From positions 124,001-188,000 of the forward strand of contig JACTMY010000004.1 of the NCBI GenBank assembly GCA_014584395.1: a DNA stretch of 64,000 bases, given 5' to 3'. Made by a program: the position numbers and the translations under genes. Each line of letters opens with the position of its first letter. The stretch's first letter is position 1. The stretch comes from Planctomycetota bacterium (GTDB lineage Bacteria > Planctomycetota > Planctomycetia > Gemmatales > HRBIN36). Under the pieces are notes generated by a model. The model saw only the letters and a list, made by a program, of their open reading frames with translations. It was not told where the DNA came from and made no database searches. This document shows, in pieces, positions 27,294 to 37,058 of this stretch.

Positions 27294-28292
27294 ATGCAAT
27301 CGCGGACGTTAACGTTAATGGTCATCGCTCTTGCCTGCGGGTTGGGGGCGGCTTATCTCGCATGGAAATACGCGGGCGGCGGTGCGGATAAAAACGTCGT
27401 CATGAAGAAGGTCCTGGTGCCCAAGGAAGACATCAAGGGTCTAACTCGGCTGAACATCCAGGAATTGTTCCACGAAAAGGAAGTCAAGGAATCGAGTCTG
27501 CGCGATGTTAACGACGTCGTCACCACCTTTGACGAAGTCAAGGACATGCGCAACAAGGATTTCACCTTGTCCAAGGAAATGCCCATCTACAAGAGCGATC
27601 TGGTGAAGTACAGGGAATCGAGCATCATTTCGCGATTGAAGGAAGGGGAACGGGCCGTGACCGTGCCCGTTGACGCGGCCATGGCGGGCAGCGGCCACAT
27701 CGAGATCGGCTCGCGCGTGGATATCATCACGCAAATTCCCACCACCGGGGCGGATCAAAAAGTGCGCTTCAAGGTCGTGTTCCAAAACATTGAAGTCCTG
27801 GGCGTCAACACGGATTCAGCTCCTTCACCGGATGGACAACCCAAGCCAGCCAATACGCTGACGCTGCGCATGAAGAACGAAGATGCCCCGGCCATGACCG
27901 CTTATCGGACGCGCGGTCAGATCTTCCACGTGGTTCTGCGGAATCCCGGCGATGACAAAATCTACGACTATAAGGAATTCGTGCTGGGCGATGAAAAGAC
28001 GGGCGCGGGCGAAAGCGATCAACCCAAGGAAGTCGCCATCACCGACCCTCCGGTACAAGCACCGCCTCCGGCTCCGGTGGTTCAACCATCGGTTCCCACG
28101 CCCGTGGAAACCAAGCCGGAAGTGACACCGGTGGAAACGAAGCCCGCCGTCGTGGAAATCGACAATGAACCGAAGTGGATCACGACGCGCATCGTTGGCG
28201 ACGGCCCCACGGTGAAGACGATCAAGACTGAGATCAAGAAGGAAGAAAAGAAGCCAGAAAAGAGCGAGGAACCCGCGGGTTCATCGCACTAA
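27294..28292 (+). CDS. cpaB: Flp pilus assembly protein CpaB/RcpC-like
   Basis: N-terminal TM 'MQSRTLTLMVIALACGLGAAYLAWKY'; SAF-like 'VLVPKEDIKGLTRLNIQELF', 'RAVTVPVDAAMAGSGHIEIGSRVDIITQIP'. Confidence 0.88.
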   Translation: MQSRTLTLMVIALACGLGAAYLAWKYAGGGADKNVVMKKVLVPKEDIKGLTRLNIQELFHEKEVKESSLRDVNDVVTTFDEVKDMRNKDFTLSKEMPIYKSDLVKYRESSIISRLKEGERAVTVPVDAAMAGSGHIEIGSRVDIITQIPTTGADQKVRFKVVFQNIEVLGVNTDSAPSPDGQPKPANTLTLRMKNEDAPAMTAYRTRGQIFHVVLRNPGDDKIYDYKEFVLGDEKTGAGESDQPKEVAITDPPVQAPPPAPVVQPSVPTPVETKPEVTPVETKPAVVEIDNEPKWITTRIVGDGPTVKTIKTEIKKEEKKPEKSEEPAGSSH

Positions 28293-28560
28293 CGTCCAGG
28301 CCCGCGCAAGGAAAAGACAGAGCGAGCGGATCGCTGTCGTCTCGCTCTGTCGTCGAGGTTCGAGTGTTCGTCGATGGCTTAAGTTTGGGTGGATCTTCGT
28401 AAACAAAAGCCGCGTGTCCGCGCACTTTGGGGGAAACGGGTTGTTCAAAATCGCGGCGCATCATGGTCGATGCCGCCGCGATGGAACAGACGACTCGTGC
28501 GGTTACGGCAGCACCCCGGGACCAACCCGTCGGACCGTCATTTGAAGAAGAGGTGAAAGG

Positions 28561-30525
28561 ATGCACGCTCTCAGGACATGGATGAAAGGCAAGCACCGGC
28601 TGATGGGCGCCGGTCTCGTGACCGCGCTTTTGTCTTGCCCTGTCGCCTGGACGCAGCCGCCGGACATGGCGGGGGGGCCGCCGCAAGCCACCGATACGGG
28701 CGGCGCCACGGGACAGGCCTTGCGGGCTGATATCTCGTGCCAAATCAACGAAACGATCACCCTGCGCCACAGCACGGGATTGCCTCTTAAGGAAATCCTC
28801 GTCTCGCGCGAGGGCGTCATCGGGGACATCGTCAAAGTCCAACCGGACGATGCCAGCCTGTGGAAAGCCACGGGCAAGACCGTCGGCGTGACCCAGGTCA
28901 CCCTGGTCACCACGGATGGGCAAAGCGAAATCAAGCTCATCCGCGTCGACCCCGACTTGAACTATATCCGCTCCTTGCTGGCCAAGAACTTCCCCACCGC
29001 CAATTTAACGTTGATTCCAGGCGGCCAACAAGGCTCCCTGATCGTCGGCGGCTGGTTGGAATCTCCCGAAGACGTTCAGCCCATCCTGACCTATCTTCGC
29101 GGCTTCGTGCCCGGCAATAACCCAAATCTGATCACCAATGCTATGCGGGTTTCGGGCGTGCAGCAAGTGAAGCTGGAAGTCTGCGTGGCTCGCGTGCAAC
29201 GCACTGATTTCCGCAACATGGGCTTCAGCTTCTTCCGCCTTGATCAAGAAAAAGCGTTGCTTAGCTCCATTGGTGGAACGCCGCTCTCGCTGCAAGAAGG
29301 CATCCTGCGTCCGCCTGGCGTTCTGGCCACCAATCCGAGCAGCGTGATTCAATTCGTGCTGACGGAACCGAATTCCGCGTTTGTCGGCTTCCTGCAAGCC
29401 TTGAAGCAAGAAGGCGTGGGCAAAATCTTGGCCCAGCCCTCGATCACGACCATGTCCGGCCGCGAAGCGGCCTTCCTGGTCGGTGGTGAAGTGCCTGCCG
29501 TGGTCGCTGGCGGCGGCGCTCAGGGCGGTCAAGGCGGCGTGGGCGGCGGCGGCGGCGCGATTCAATTCCGCCCCTTCGGCACCCGCGTCAGCTTCCTGCC
29601 CGTCGTGCTGGGCGATGGCCGCATCCGCTTGCAAGTGCAGGCCGAAGTGAGCCAGGTTGCGGGCACCGTGACGCAAGCCTTCTTCACGGCCCCCTCCTTC
29701 GTCATCAGCCAGGTGCAGAGCACCATCGAGATGGAAAACAAGCAGAGCTTCATCCTCGGCGGCTTGCTGCAGACGGAACTCAACGGCACGACCAGCAAAT
29801 TGCCAGTCCTTGGCGAATTGCCCTTCGTCGGCGCTGCATTCCGATCCGTGGAACTGCGCGAGATCGAAACCGAGCTCGTCGTGATGGTCACGGTGTCTTT
29901 GGTGGATGCCTTGGATAGCCATCAGAAGCCATGCATGTTGCCCGGCCAGGAAACCCGCAAGGCCACGGACTTTGAACTGTTCCTCGAAGGCATCATGGAA
30001 GCACCGCGCGGGCCTCGTGAACTGTTCCCGAATAACAAGTACGTGCCTGCTCATAAGTTGGCTCCTCCTTACGGCGTGCCGATGGGGGATGGCTGCAACG
30101 GCAATGGTTGGGGTTCGAGTTGCGGCAAAGTCGGCTGCACGACGGGCTGCACCAGTTGCACACCGTGCGGCAGCGCTCCTGTGCAAACGGCTCCCGCGCC
30201 GATGCCCGCTCCGCAGCAAAGCGTGAGCCGAGCCGCGGCCAAGGATGACCCCATGATGACGCCCATAGTCAAGGATGTGAAGCCGATGCCGATGAACCGG
30301 GCGGAAACAAAACCCATGCCGGTGCGGCAGCCGGAAGTCAAGCCGCCGGTCATGCCGGCCAGCAGCGAGGCCATGGTGATCGTTGAAGCGCCCAAGGCTC
30401 CCGTGGTGCCTGCCGCGGCGCCGCCGGCCCCAACGGCTCCGAGTTTGCCGCCGCTCCCGGCCGACGCGAAACGCGAAGGTTCCAGCACCAGCGAGGTGCC
30501 GCCTTTGCCGGAAATTCCGAAGTAA
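28561..30525 (+). CDS. Type II/III-family secretin (CpaC/RcpA-like) with a Cys-rich, Pro-rich C-terminal extension
   Basis: 'GQSEIKLIRVDPDLNYIRSLLAKNFPTANLTLIPGGQQGSLIVGGWLES', 'VQQVKLEVCVARVQRTDFRNMGFSF', 'FILGGLLQTELNGTTSKLPVLGELPFVGAAFRSVELREIETELVVMVTVSLV'. Confidence 0.93.
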   Translation: MHALRTWMKGKHRLMGAGLVTALLSCPVAWTQPPDMAGGPPQATDTGGATGQALRADISCQINETITLRHSTGLPLKEILVSREGVIGDIVKVQPDDASLWKATGKTVGVTQVTLVTTDGQSEIKLIRVDPDLNYIRSLLAKNFPTANLTLIPGGQQGSLIVGGWLESPEDVQPILTYLRGFVPGNNPNLITNAMRVSGVQQVKLEVCVARVQRTDFRNMGFSFFRLDQEKALLSSIGGTPLSLQEGILRPPGVLATNPSSVIQFVLTEPNSAFVGFLQALKQEGVGKILAQPSITTMSGREAAFLVGGEVPAVVAGGGAQGGQGGVGGGGGAIQFRPFGTRVSFLPVVLGDGRIRLQVQAEVSQVAGTVTQAFFTAPSFVISQVQSTIEMENKQSFILGGLLQTELNGTTSKLPVLGELPFVGAAFRSVELREIETELVVMVTVSLVDALDSHQKPCMLPGQETRKATDFELFLEGIMEAPRGPRELFPNNKYVPAHKLAPPYGVPMGDGCNGNGWGSSCGKVGCTTGCTSCTPCGSAPVQTAPAPMPAPQQSVSRAAAKDDPMMTPIVKDVKPMPMNRAETKPMPVRQPEVKPPVMPASSEAMVIVEAPKAPVVPAAAPPAPTAPSLPPLPADAKREGSSTSEVPPLPEIPK

Positions 30526-30573
30526 TCTTCCCCAAGCGGGGAAATCAAGGACCGAATCGTTGCCAAGGATGGG

Positions 30574-30607
30574 CCAAGCCGAGTCGTTACGATCGGCTTG
30601 GCTTTTC
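30574..30607 (+). terminator. Putative terminator after the secretin gene
   Basis: ccaagccga-gtcgttacga-tcggcttgg perfect 9-bp stem followed by cttttcc. Confidence 0.6.
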
Positions 30608-30834
30608 CATTCTGGAGGAAGAATTCTGCGACAGAGCCGTTGCTCAGACTGATGATCCTGTTCATAATGGATGGGGTTGTTCTCGCCGTTTCCCGCCATG
30701 CGGACTCGCGGGCGCGTCTGTTGGCGTGCCGGTAGCAACCGCCGCTTCAAGGGGGAAATGGAGTTTGGGAAAGTGTTCGAAGAGAGTGGGCTGATACCGA
30801 TACGACATTCATCGCAACCAACCGGTACGACATC

Positions 30835-32064
30835 ATGATAGAAGCGCGACGATTAGCCATCTGTGATCCGTCCAATGCGACGCGCGAGCCGCTGCGCAAC
30901 TTGCTCCTGGGCATGGACGGCGTATCCCTGGAAGCGGAATCCAATCGCTACGAATATTTCAGCGACGTGGTGGAACAATATCAGCCTGACACCGCGATTA
31001 TCTGCCTGGATACTGATCCGACGCGCGGCTTGCAACTGATCGCTCAATTGGCGCGCAGCGCCCCGCACATGGCGATTCTGGCCGTGAGTTCGCGCTCCGA
31101 TGGTCCGTTCATCTTGCAGACCCTGCGCACGGGAGCGCGCGAGTTTTTGCCCCAGCCGATCCAATTCGAAGAATTGCAAGCCGCCATCGACCGGGTGCGG
31201 ACGATGGTTCCCTCGCCGCCCGGCACGGAAATCAACGCCGCGGCGCCCGTGATGCCGCGGGTCTCCAGCCTGGCAACCTCGAAGATCATCGCCATCGCCG
31301 GATCGCGGGGCGGCATTGGCTGCACCAGCATCGGCGTGAACCTGGCCTGCTGCTTGGCCCAGGACAAGGAAAACCGGGTGGTCTATGTCGACCTCGATCT
31401 GGCCCTCGGCGATTCCGACGTTACGCTCGACATCATTCCCAGCTACACGCTGGCCGACATCGCCATGAACATTCAGGAGATCGACCCCAAATTCCTGAAG
31501 GGAGCGCTCAGCCGGCATGAATCGGGGCTGTATCTGCTGCCCCATCCCATGCAACTCGACGACGTCGGCCTGATCCATGAAGAACATTTGCAGCGGTTGC
31601 TGGCCTTGCTGCGCACCGGGCATACGCACATTATCGTAGATTTGAGCAAGAGTTTCCGGCCGACGGATTTCACGGCCCTGCAAATGGCCGACATCATTCT
31701 CTTGGTCGCCCAACTGGAACTCACCAGCATCCGCAACTGCGTGCGGCTGCTTCAATCCATGGGCAACGTCGAGGGGCTCTCAGAGAAAATTTATCTGCTC
31801 ATGAACCGCGTCGGCGCGGACGACCAGGACATCAGCATCCAACGCGCCGAGGAAACAATTAGCCGCAGGGTCTTTTTCGTGATTCCCAACGACAGCAAGG
31901 CGATGCTCAGTTCCCGCAACGTCGGAAAACCATTGATTCAATTTGCCCCGAAGTCGAAAGCATGCCAAGCTTTCATACAACTGGCGAACGTGTTGTCCGG
32001 GAAGGAAGAGATGCCTTCCAACGTCTATGTGAAGACCAAGAAGAAATCCGGTTGGTTTAGCTAA
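30835..32064 (+). CDS. CpaE/TadZ-like protein (receiver-like domain + MinD/ParA-type ATPase)
   Basis: 'IIAIAGSRGGIGCTSIGVNLACCLAQDKENRVVYVDLDLALGDSDVTLDI' deviant Walker A; N-terminal 'DTAIICLDTDPTRGLQLIAQLARSAPHMAILAVSS' receiver-like. Confidence 0.9.
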   Translation: MIEARRLAICDPSNATREPLRNLLLGMDGVSLEAESNRYEYFSDVVEQYQPDTAIICLDTDPTRGLQLIAQLARSAPHMAILAVSSRSDGPFILQTLRTGAREFLPQPIQFEELQAAIDRVRTMVPSPPGTEINAAAPVMPRVSSLATSKIIAIAGSRGGIGCTSIGVNLACCLAQDKENRVVYVDLDLALGDSDVTLDIIPSYTLADIAMNIQEIDPKFLKGALSRHESGLYLLPHPMQLDDVGLIHEEHLQRLLALLRTGHTHIIVDLSKSFRPTDFTALQMADIILLVAQLELTSIRNCVRLLQSMGNVEGLSEKIYLLMNRVGADDQDISIQRAEETISRRVFFVIPNDSKAMLSSRNVGKPLIQFAPKSKACQAFIQLANVLSGKEEMPSNVYVKTKKKSGWFS

Positions 32065-32146
32065 GGAAATGGCTATAGGGGCCGACTCCTTGGGGGAGCG
32101 GTTCAAGGCTTGAAACCGAGGATGCACTAGCGAAAGAAGGCCGACC

Positions 32147-33589
32147 ATGTCCAAGTTTCCATCGCGTGGAGGCATGCCTCCCAGTCATTTGCCGGGTCTG
32201 ACGTCGACCTCCTCCCCCTCCCTGCCCCCCGGGCGGACTTCGGGAGGCCTTCCCAACTTGCCCTCCCGCAGCATCAACACCAGCGGCACCTCCTTGGCCG
32301 CCGGCACCGCGAATAAAAGTTTTGACGACCTCAAACGCATCATTCACGGCAAGCTGGTCGAGAAACTCGATCTGTCCAAAGTCAGCGATTTGCAAGGCGA
32401 TGTGCTGCGCCGCGAAATCCGCCTGGTCGTTGAACGCTTGTGCGACACGGAAAATCCCTTACTTAACCGCATGGAGCGCGAGCGCCTCATCGACGAAGTG
32501 CTCGATGAAACCTTCGGCTTCGGGCCGCTCGAAATTCTGCTCAAGGACCCGACCATCAGCGATATCATGATCAACGGCCCGCATCGCATCTACGTTGAGC
32601 GCCGCGGCAAGACCGAGAAGACCGACGTCAAGTTCCGCGACAATCAACACCTGTTGCAAATCATCGACCGCATCGTCTCGAAGGTGGGCCGGCGCGTCGA
32701 CGAAACCACGCCCATGGCCGACGCCCGTTTGCCCGACGGCTCGCGCGTGAACGTCATCATTCCCCCCTTGGCCCTGGACGGCCCAGCGATGTCCATTCGC
32801 CGCTTTGGCTCGGTCCCCCTTAAACTCGAGGATTTGCTCAACTTCAACGCCTTCACCAAGGAAATGGCAATCCTCATGGAAGCCGCCATCAAGGCTCGGC
32901 TCAACATCATCATCAGCGGCGGCACCGGCAGCGGTAAGACGACTCTGCTCAACACCCTCTCCAGCTTCATCCCCGGCCACGAGCGCATCATCACCATCGA
33001 GGACGCCGCGGAACTGCAGCTACAGCAGGAGCACGTGGTCCGGCTCGAAACGCGGCCGCCCAACATCGAGGGCAAAGGGCAAATCACCTGCCGCGACCTG
33101 GTGCGCAACGCCTTGCGCATGCGGCCCGAACGCATCATCATCGGCGAATGCCGCGGCGGCGAAGCGCTCGACATGCTCCAGGCCATGAACACCGGCCACG
33201 AAGGCTCGATGACCACGCTGCACGCCAATAGCCCCCGCGACGCCTTGGCCCGCTTGGAAACCATGGTCATGATGGCGGGGTTCGAAATGCCGGTGAAAGC
33301 CATGCGGCAGCAAATCTCCTCGGCGGTGGACTTGATCATTCAAACCAATCGCCTCCAGGGAGGGCCGCGCAAAATCACCAGTGTGTCGGAAATCGTTGGC
33401 ATGGAACAGGAAATCATCGTCATGCAGGAAGTCTTCCGCTTCAAGCAAATGGGCATTGATCAAAACGGCCGCGCCTTCGGCCAGTTCGAATGCAGCGGCG
33501 TTCGACCCACGTTCTTGCCCAAGCTGGAAGCTGCGGGAATTAAGTTGCCATCGAATTTGTTCCAGGAGCGCATTCTACTTCGCGATTAA
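32147..33589 (+). CDS. cpaF: CpaF/TadA-type secretion ATPase
   Basis: '[33 protein letters not shown]', '[53 protein letters not shown]', '[43 protein letters not shown]'. Confidence 0.97.
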   Translation: MSKFPSRGGMPPSHLPGLTSTSSPSLPPGRTSGGLPNLPSRSINTSGTSLAAGTANKSFDDLKRIIHGKLVEKLDLSKVSDLQGDVLRREIRLVVERLCDTENPLLNRMERERLIDEVLDETFGFGPLEILLKDPTISDIMINGPHRIYVERRGKTEKTDVKFRDNQHLLQIIDRIVSKVGRRVDETTPMADARLPDGSRVNVIIPPLALDGPAMSIRRFGSVPLKLEDLLNFNAFTKEMAILMEAAIKARLNIIISGGTGSGKTTLLNTLSSFIPGHERIITIEDAAELQLQQEHVVRLETRPPNIEGKGQITCRDLVRNALRMRPERIIIGECRGGEALDMLQAMNTGHEGSMTTLHANSPRDALARLETMVMMAGFEMPVKAMRQQISSAVDLIIQTNRLQGGPRKITSVSEIVGMEQEIIVMQEVFRFKQMGIDQNGRAFGQFECSGVRPTFLPKLEAAGIKLPSNLFQERILLRD

Positions 33590-33681
33590 AACACCACGAA
33601 GAGGCGCGACGCCGCGGCTGCGGGAACCAGGACCGGCCAGCGTCGGCCACGCGATCCGCCTCGGACCCCAGGGGAGCCATC

Positions 33682-34668
33682 ATGCTCAATCTCCAAACAT
33701 TGACCGACCCGTTGATTTTGATTCCCTTCCTTGCCTTTGCCTCGGCCGTGGCGTTGGTCTTGGCCGTGGGCTTCATCGCCAAGGGCAGGGTAAGCAGCGC
33801 CGAGAGCCGGCTCGAGATCTTCGCGCGCAAAAGCAGCAAGAATACCTCCTCCAGCCAATCCATCGAAATCTGGAAAGATGCGATGGAGCTCAACAAGAAG
33901 TCGCTGGTGGAGCAGATCGCCCCGAACATTCCCTCGCTGGACCGCATCTTCGAGCAAGCGGAGGTGAACATCCGGCCGAGCGCCGTGATGGGCTTGTCCG
34001 CCTTGCTGTTCCTCGTGGCTTCTATCGCCAGCTACGCCGTGGGCGCGCCCGTGGCCGTGGCCTTGATCCCGGGCTTGATCTTCGGCATCGCTCCCTGGTG
34101 GTGGGTGTTTTACATGCGCAAGAAGCGGCTGGATAAATTCCAGGCGCAAATGCCCGACGCGATGGAATTGCTGGCCCGCGCCTTGCGCGCCGGTCAAAGC
34201 TTCCAGGCAGGCTTGCACATCATTGCCGAGGAAATGCCGCCGCCCATCGCCACGGAATTTGGCCGCGCTTATGAAGAGCAAAACTTGGGCGTTACCGTTG
34301 AAGACGCCCTTAAGGCCATGTGCGAACGCGTGCCCAACCTCGATCTGAAATTCTTCGTCACCAGCGTGCTCATTCAGCGTCAAACCGGCGGCGACTTGTC
34401 GGAAATTCTCGACAAGATCGGCTACGTCATCCGCGAACGGTTCAAGATTCTCGGCATGGTCCAAGCCCTTACCGGCGAAGGTCGTTTGAGCGGCAACGTT
34501 TTGATCGCATTGCCCTTCGTGATGTTGCTCGCGGTCATGCACATCAATTACGACTACGTCAAGGTGCTCTGGACCACGGAAACGGGCCAGCGGTGGTGCG
34601 TGTACGGTCTCATCATGCAGCTCATGGGAGCCTACGTCATTCGCCGTATCGTGAACATCAAGGTGTAA
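33682..34668 (+). CDS. tadB: Type II secretion F-family protein TadB
   Basis: 'MPDAMELLARALRAGQSFQAGLHIIAEEMPPPIATEFGRAYEEQNLGVTVEDALKAMCERVPNLDLKFFVTSVLIQRQTGGDLSEILDKI'. Confidence 0.94.
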   Translation: MLNLQTLTDPLILIPFLAFASAVALVLAVGFIAKGRVSSAESRLEIFARKSSKNTSSSQSIEIWKDAMELNKKSLVEQIAPNIPSLDRIFEQAEVNIRPSAVMGLSALLFLVASIASYAVGAPVAVALIPGLIFGIAPWWWVFYMRKKRLDKFQAQMPDAMELLARALRAGQSFQAGLHIIAEEMPPPIATEFGRAYEEQNLGVTVEDALKAMCERVPNLDLKFFVTSVLIQRQTGGDLSEILDKIGYVIRERFKILGMVQALTGEGRLSGNVLIALPFVMLLAVMHINYDYVKVLWTTETGQRWCVYGLIMQLMGAYVIRRIVNIKV

Positions 34669-34775
34669 CCACCAGGCAACATCGAATGGGTCGTCGTCGG
34701 CCCAATCCCATGGAAGGAAAAACGTCAGCTCGCAGGCCCAAGGAAACACATCAAAGTAGATCAAGTTGAGGAGCC

Positions 34776-35759
34776 TTGCTCATGGATACATCGCTATTTA
34801 GTGACCTGTTACCCGTGGTGGTGGCCTTTGTCTTGCCCCTCGGGCTGCTCTTTTTGGTCCTGACCCTCTTCTCGAAGCGGAATACTCAGGCGGAAGAACG
34901 GTTGGCCCGCTTGAATCGGCCCGTTTCAATGATGGATATCGAACCGCCTTCGTCTGGTGGATTGGACCACAAGATGAAGGACATCATCGACCGCTTTTCA
35001 GGTCTGGCCAAACCTCTGCAACCAAAATCGGAATTTGAAGTTTCCCAGCTTCGCCAAAGACTCGCCAATGGAGGGTTCCGCTCGGAAAAGGCTGTCCAGG
35101 TCTATTTGGGCATTCGTTTTGCCTCGATGTTGCTGGGCTTTGCCGTGCTGGCCTCCCTGATCCCGGTCTATTGGACGGGGAACGTCATGGACCTTTTCCA
35201 AGGGGGAGCTGGAATCATCCTGTCCGTAACCCTGGCTTTGGGGTTGTTCGCCCCGGAATGGATTCTCAGTTACATCATCTCCAAGCGAAAAGAAGCGATT
35301 TTTTTGGCTTTGCCCGATGTTCTTGATCTGATGGTGGTTTGCGTCGAATCTGGGCTAGGTTTGGACGCCGCCATGCGGAAAGTTTGCGAAGAAATGAAGG
35401 ACCATCACCCCGTAATTACCGAAGAAATAAATATAGCGAACTTCCAGCTTCAGATGGGGCGTCCCAAACGGGATGTATTGCATGACTTGGGGGTTCGCAC
35501 CGGCGTGGATGACATGAGAAGCTTGGCAGCCGTGTTAATTCAGGCCGACCGTTTTGGGTCAAGCGTGGCTCAGGCGTTGCGCGTGCAATCCGATTCTTTG
35601 CGAACTCGGCGCCGCCAAATTGCCGAAGAAAAAGCAGCCAAGACGGCGGTCAAACTGATTTTCCCGCTCGTGTTGTTCATCTTCCCGGGTATTTTCATCG
35701 TGTTAGCGGGACCCGCGGCGATCCAAATCCAGGAACAGCTCCTGGGGACGCCCATGTAA
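34776..35759 (+). CDS. tadC: Type II secretion F-family protein TadC
   Basis: 'LPDVLDLMVVCVESGLGLDAAMRKVCEEMKDHHPVITEEINIANFQLQMGRPKRDVLHDLGVRTGVDDMRSLAAVLIQADRFGSSVAQALRVQSDSLRTRRRQIAEEKAAK'. Confidence 0.94.
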   Translation: MLMDTSLFSDLLPVVVAFVLPLGLLFLVLTLFSKRNTQAEERLARLNRPVSMMDIEPPSSGGLDHKMKDIIDRFSGLAKPLQPKSEFEVSQLRQRLANGGFRSEKAVQVYLGIRFASMLLGFAVLASLIPVYWTGNVMDLFQGGAGIILSVTLALGLFAPEWILSYIISKRKEAIFLALPDVLDLMVVCVESGLGLDAAMRKVCEEMKDHHPVITEEINIANFQLQMGRPKRDVLHDLGVRTGVDDMRSLAAVLIQADRFGSSVAQALRVQSDSLRTRRRQIAEEKAAKTAVKLIFPLVLFIFPGIFIVLAGPAAIQIQEQLLGTPM

Positions 35760-35905
35760 GCGGTTGATCAGGAGATCAGCCCGATATAGTCCGCGACGCT
35801 CCGACGGACGCGGTGCCATGTGAACTCAAGCACACTCCGCCAGTTGGGGCAAACATGAGGTTTGCCCGGCGGTCAGTGGGAGACAATCAAGGAGGATTGG
35901 TGATC

Positions 35906-36541
35906 ATGACCCTCAAGTCCAAGAATGCCATCCTGGCGGGCGTGTTGGCGACCGGGATGGTCTCCTTAACCGGTTGCGTGGGAACCTACAGCGACATCGT
36001 CGATCCCTGCTATCCGGATCGATACAACTGCATGGCCCGGGAAACGGTCATTGTGCCGCAAACCACCATGGCCGAGAATGGCACGGCCTTGGAACAAACC
36101 GTTTACAATTACCACTTCCGTGAAGGCAGCGATGAATTGCTGCCTGGCGGGAAATCGCTGCTGATTCGCCTGGCGCGCCGCCGTCCCCAACCGGACACGC
36201 GCATCTATGTGCAAGCGACCAATGATGAATCTGTGCTGGGGAATCGCAATCTAGAAGAAATCGGCGCTAAGCGAAAGGAACTCAACGAAAAGCGGGTTGC
36301 CGCAGTGGCCGAGTTCCTCAAGGCCATTCGTCCCGACGTGGGCTTCACGATCGCCGTGCATGACCCGAGCAAGATCGGCATCTTCTCTGAAGAAGCTCGC
36401 TCCGCCATTAGCGACATGCACAGTTCCGCGACCGGCAACATGCAGCTTCAAGGGCCTGGAGGTGTTGCCGCGGGCGGCGGTGGCGGCGGCGAACAGGGCG
36501 GTGGCGGACAAGGCGGCGGTGGTGGTGGAGCGCCTCGCTAA
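35906..36541 (+). CDS. Lipoprotein with Gly-rich C-terminal tail (Tad-locus associated)
   Basis: Lipobox 'GMVSLTGC'; tail '[27 protein letters not shown]'. Confidence 0.75.
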   Translation: MTLKSKNAILAGVLATGMVSLTGCVGTYSDIVDPCYPDRYNCMARETVIVPQTTMAENGTALEQTVYNYHFREGSDELLPGGKSLLIRLARRRPQPDTRIYVQATNDESVLGNRNLEEIGAKRKELNEKRVAAVAEFLKAIRPDVGFTIAVHDPSKIGIFSEEARSAISDMHSSATGNMQLQGPGGVAAGGGGGGEQGGGGQGGGGGGAPR

Positions 36542-36578
36542 AAGCCAAGGACTTTTACGTCAATCAAAATATTCCTAT

Positions 36579-36616
36579 GCCCCGTGCGGAAATTTCGCGC
36601 GGGGCTGTGTTTTTTT
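36579..36616 (+). terminator. Rho-independent terminator
   Basis: gccccgtgcg-gaaattt-cgcgcggggc (10-bp stem, one G-U pair) followed by tgtgttttttt. Confidence 0.8.
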
Positions 36617-36663
36617 CAAAATATGTTATGATGGTGAGGTAGGATGTTAATGGGGAGTTCCAC

Positions 36664-36957
36664 ATGAAGATAAAGCAGTTATGGTTTGGTTGGCTGGTCC
36701 TTGGCTTGCTATTACTAGCGCCGCCACGCTGGCCAGCCGCCGAACTCATCGCTTCTCATCGGTCCTCTTCCTCGTCGGTGACGATGAACCCTGTAGCCGT
36801 CATGAGTCTTTATGGAGGCTTTTGGGATTGGTGGGATGACACCAAACAGTGGTTCTCTCAACAAGCTTCGAATCGCACCCGCGTCGTCCAATTTGGATTG
36901 GCGGGAATGGTGATTGCGCTTTTTATCCTTTGGAGTGCCAGTCAGCGGAAGCGATAA
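36664..36957 (+). CDS. Small Trp-rich membrane protein
   Basis: Signal-like N-terminus 'MKIKQLWFGWLVLGLLLLAPPRWPAA', 'YGGFWDWWDDTKQWF', TM 'VVQFGLAGMVIALFILWSASQRKR'. Confidence 0.6.
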   Translation: MKIKQLWFGWLVLGLLLLAPPRWPAAELIASHRSSSSSVTMNPVAVMSLYGGFWDWWDDTKQWFSQQASNRTRVVQFGLAGMVIALFILWSASQRKR

Positions 36958-37058
36958 TCCTAATCGCGGAAGAATGATCCGAGCAGTGATCCTTCAACGC
37001 GCCTAGTCCTGGGCCTTTTGACGATACCCGCAGCAGCAACTTTAGATGGGCCGATGTC

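Noticed and set aside
29005-30750. 581-aa minus-strand ORF
   Set aside because: Antisense to the Tad secretin; composition (His/Arg/Ala-rich) typical of mirror frames.
33586-34764. 392-aa minus-strand ORF
   Set aside because: Antisense to TadB; sense strand has clear T2SS-F signature.
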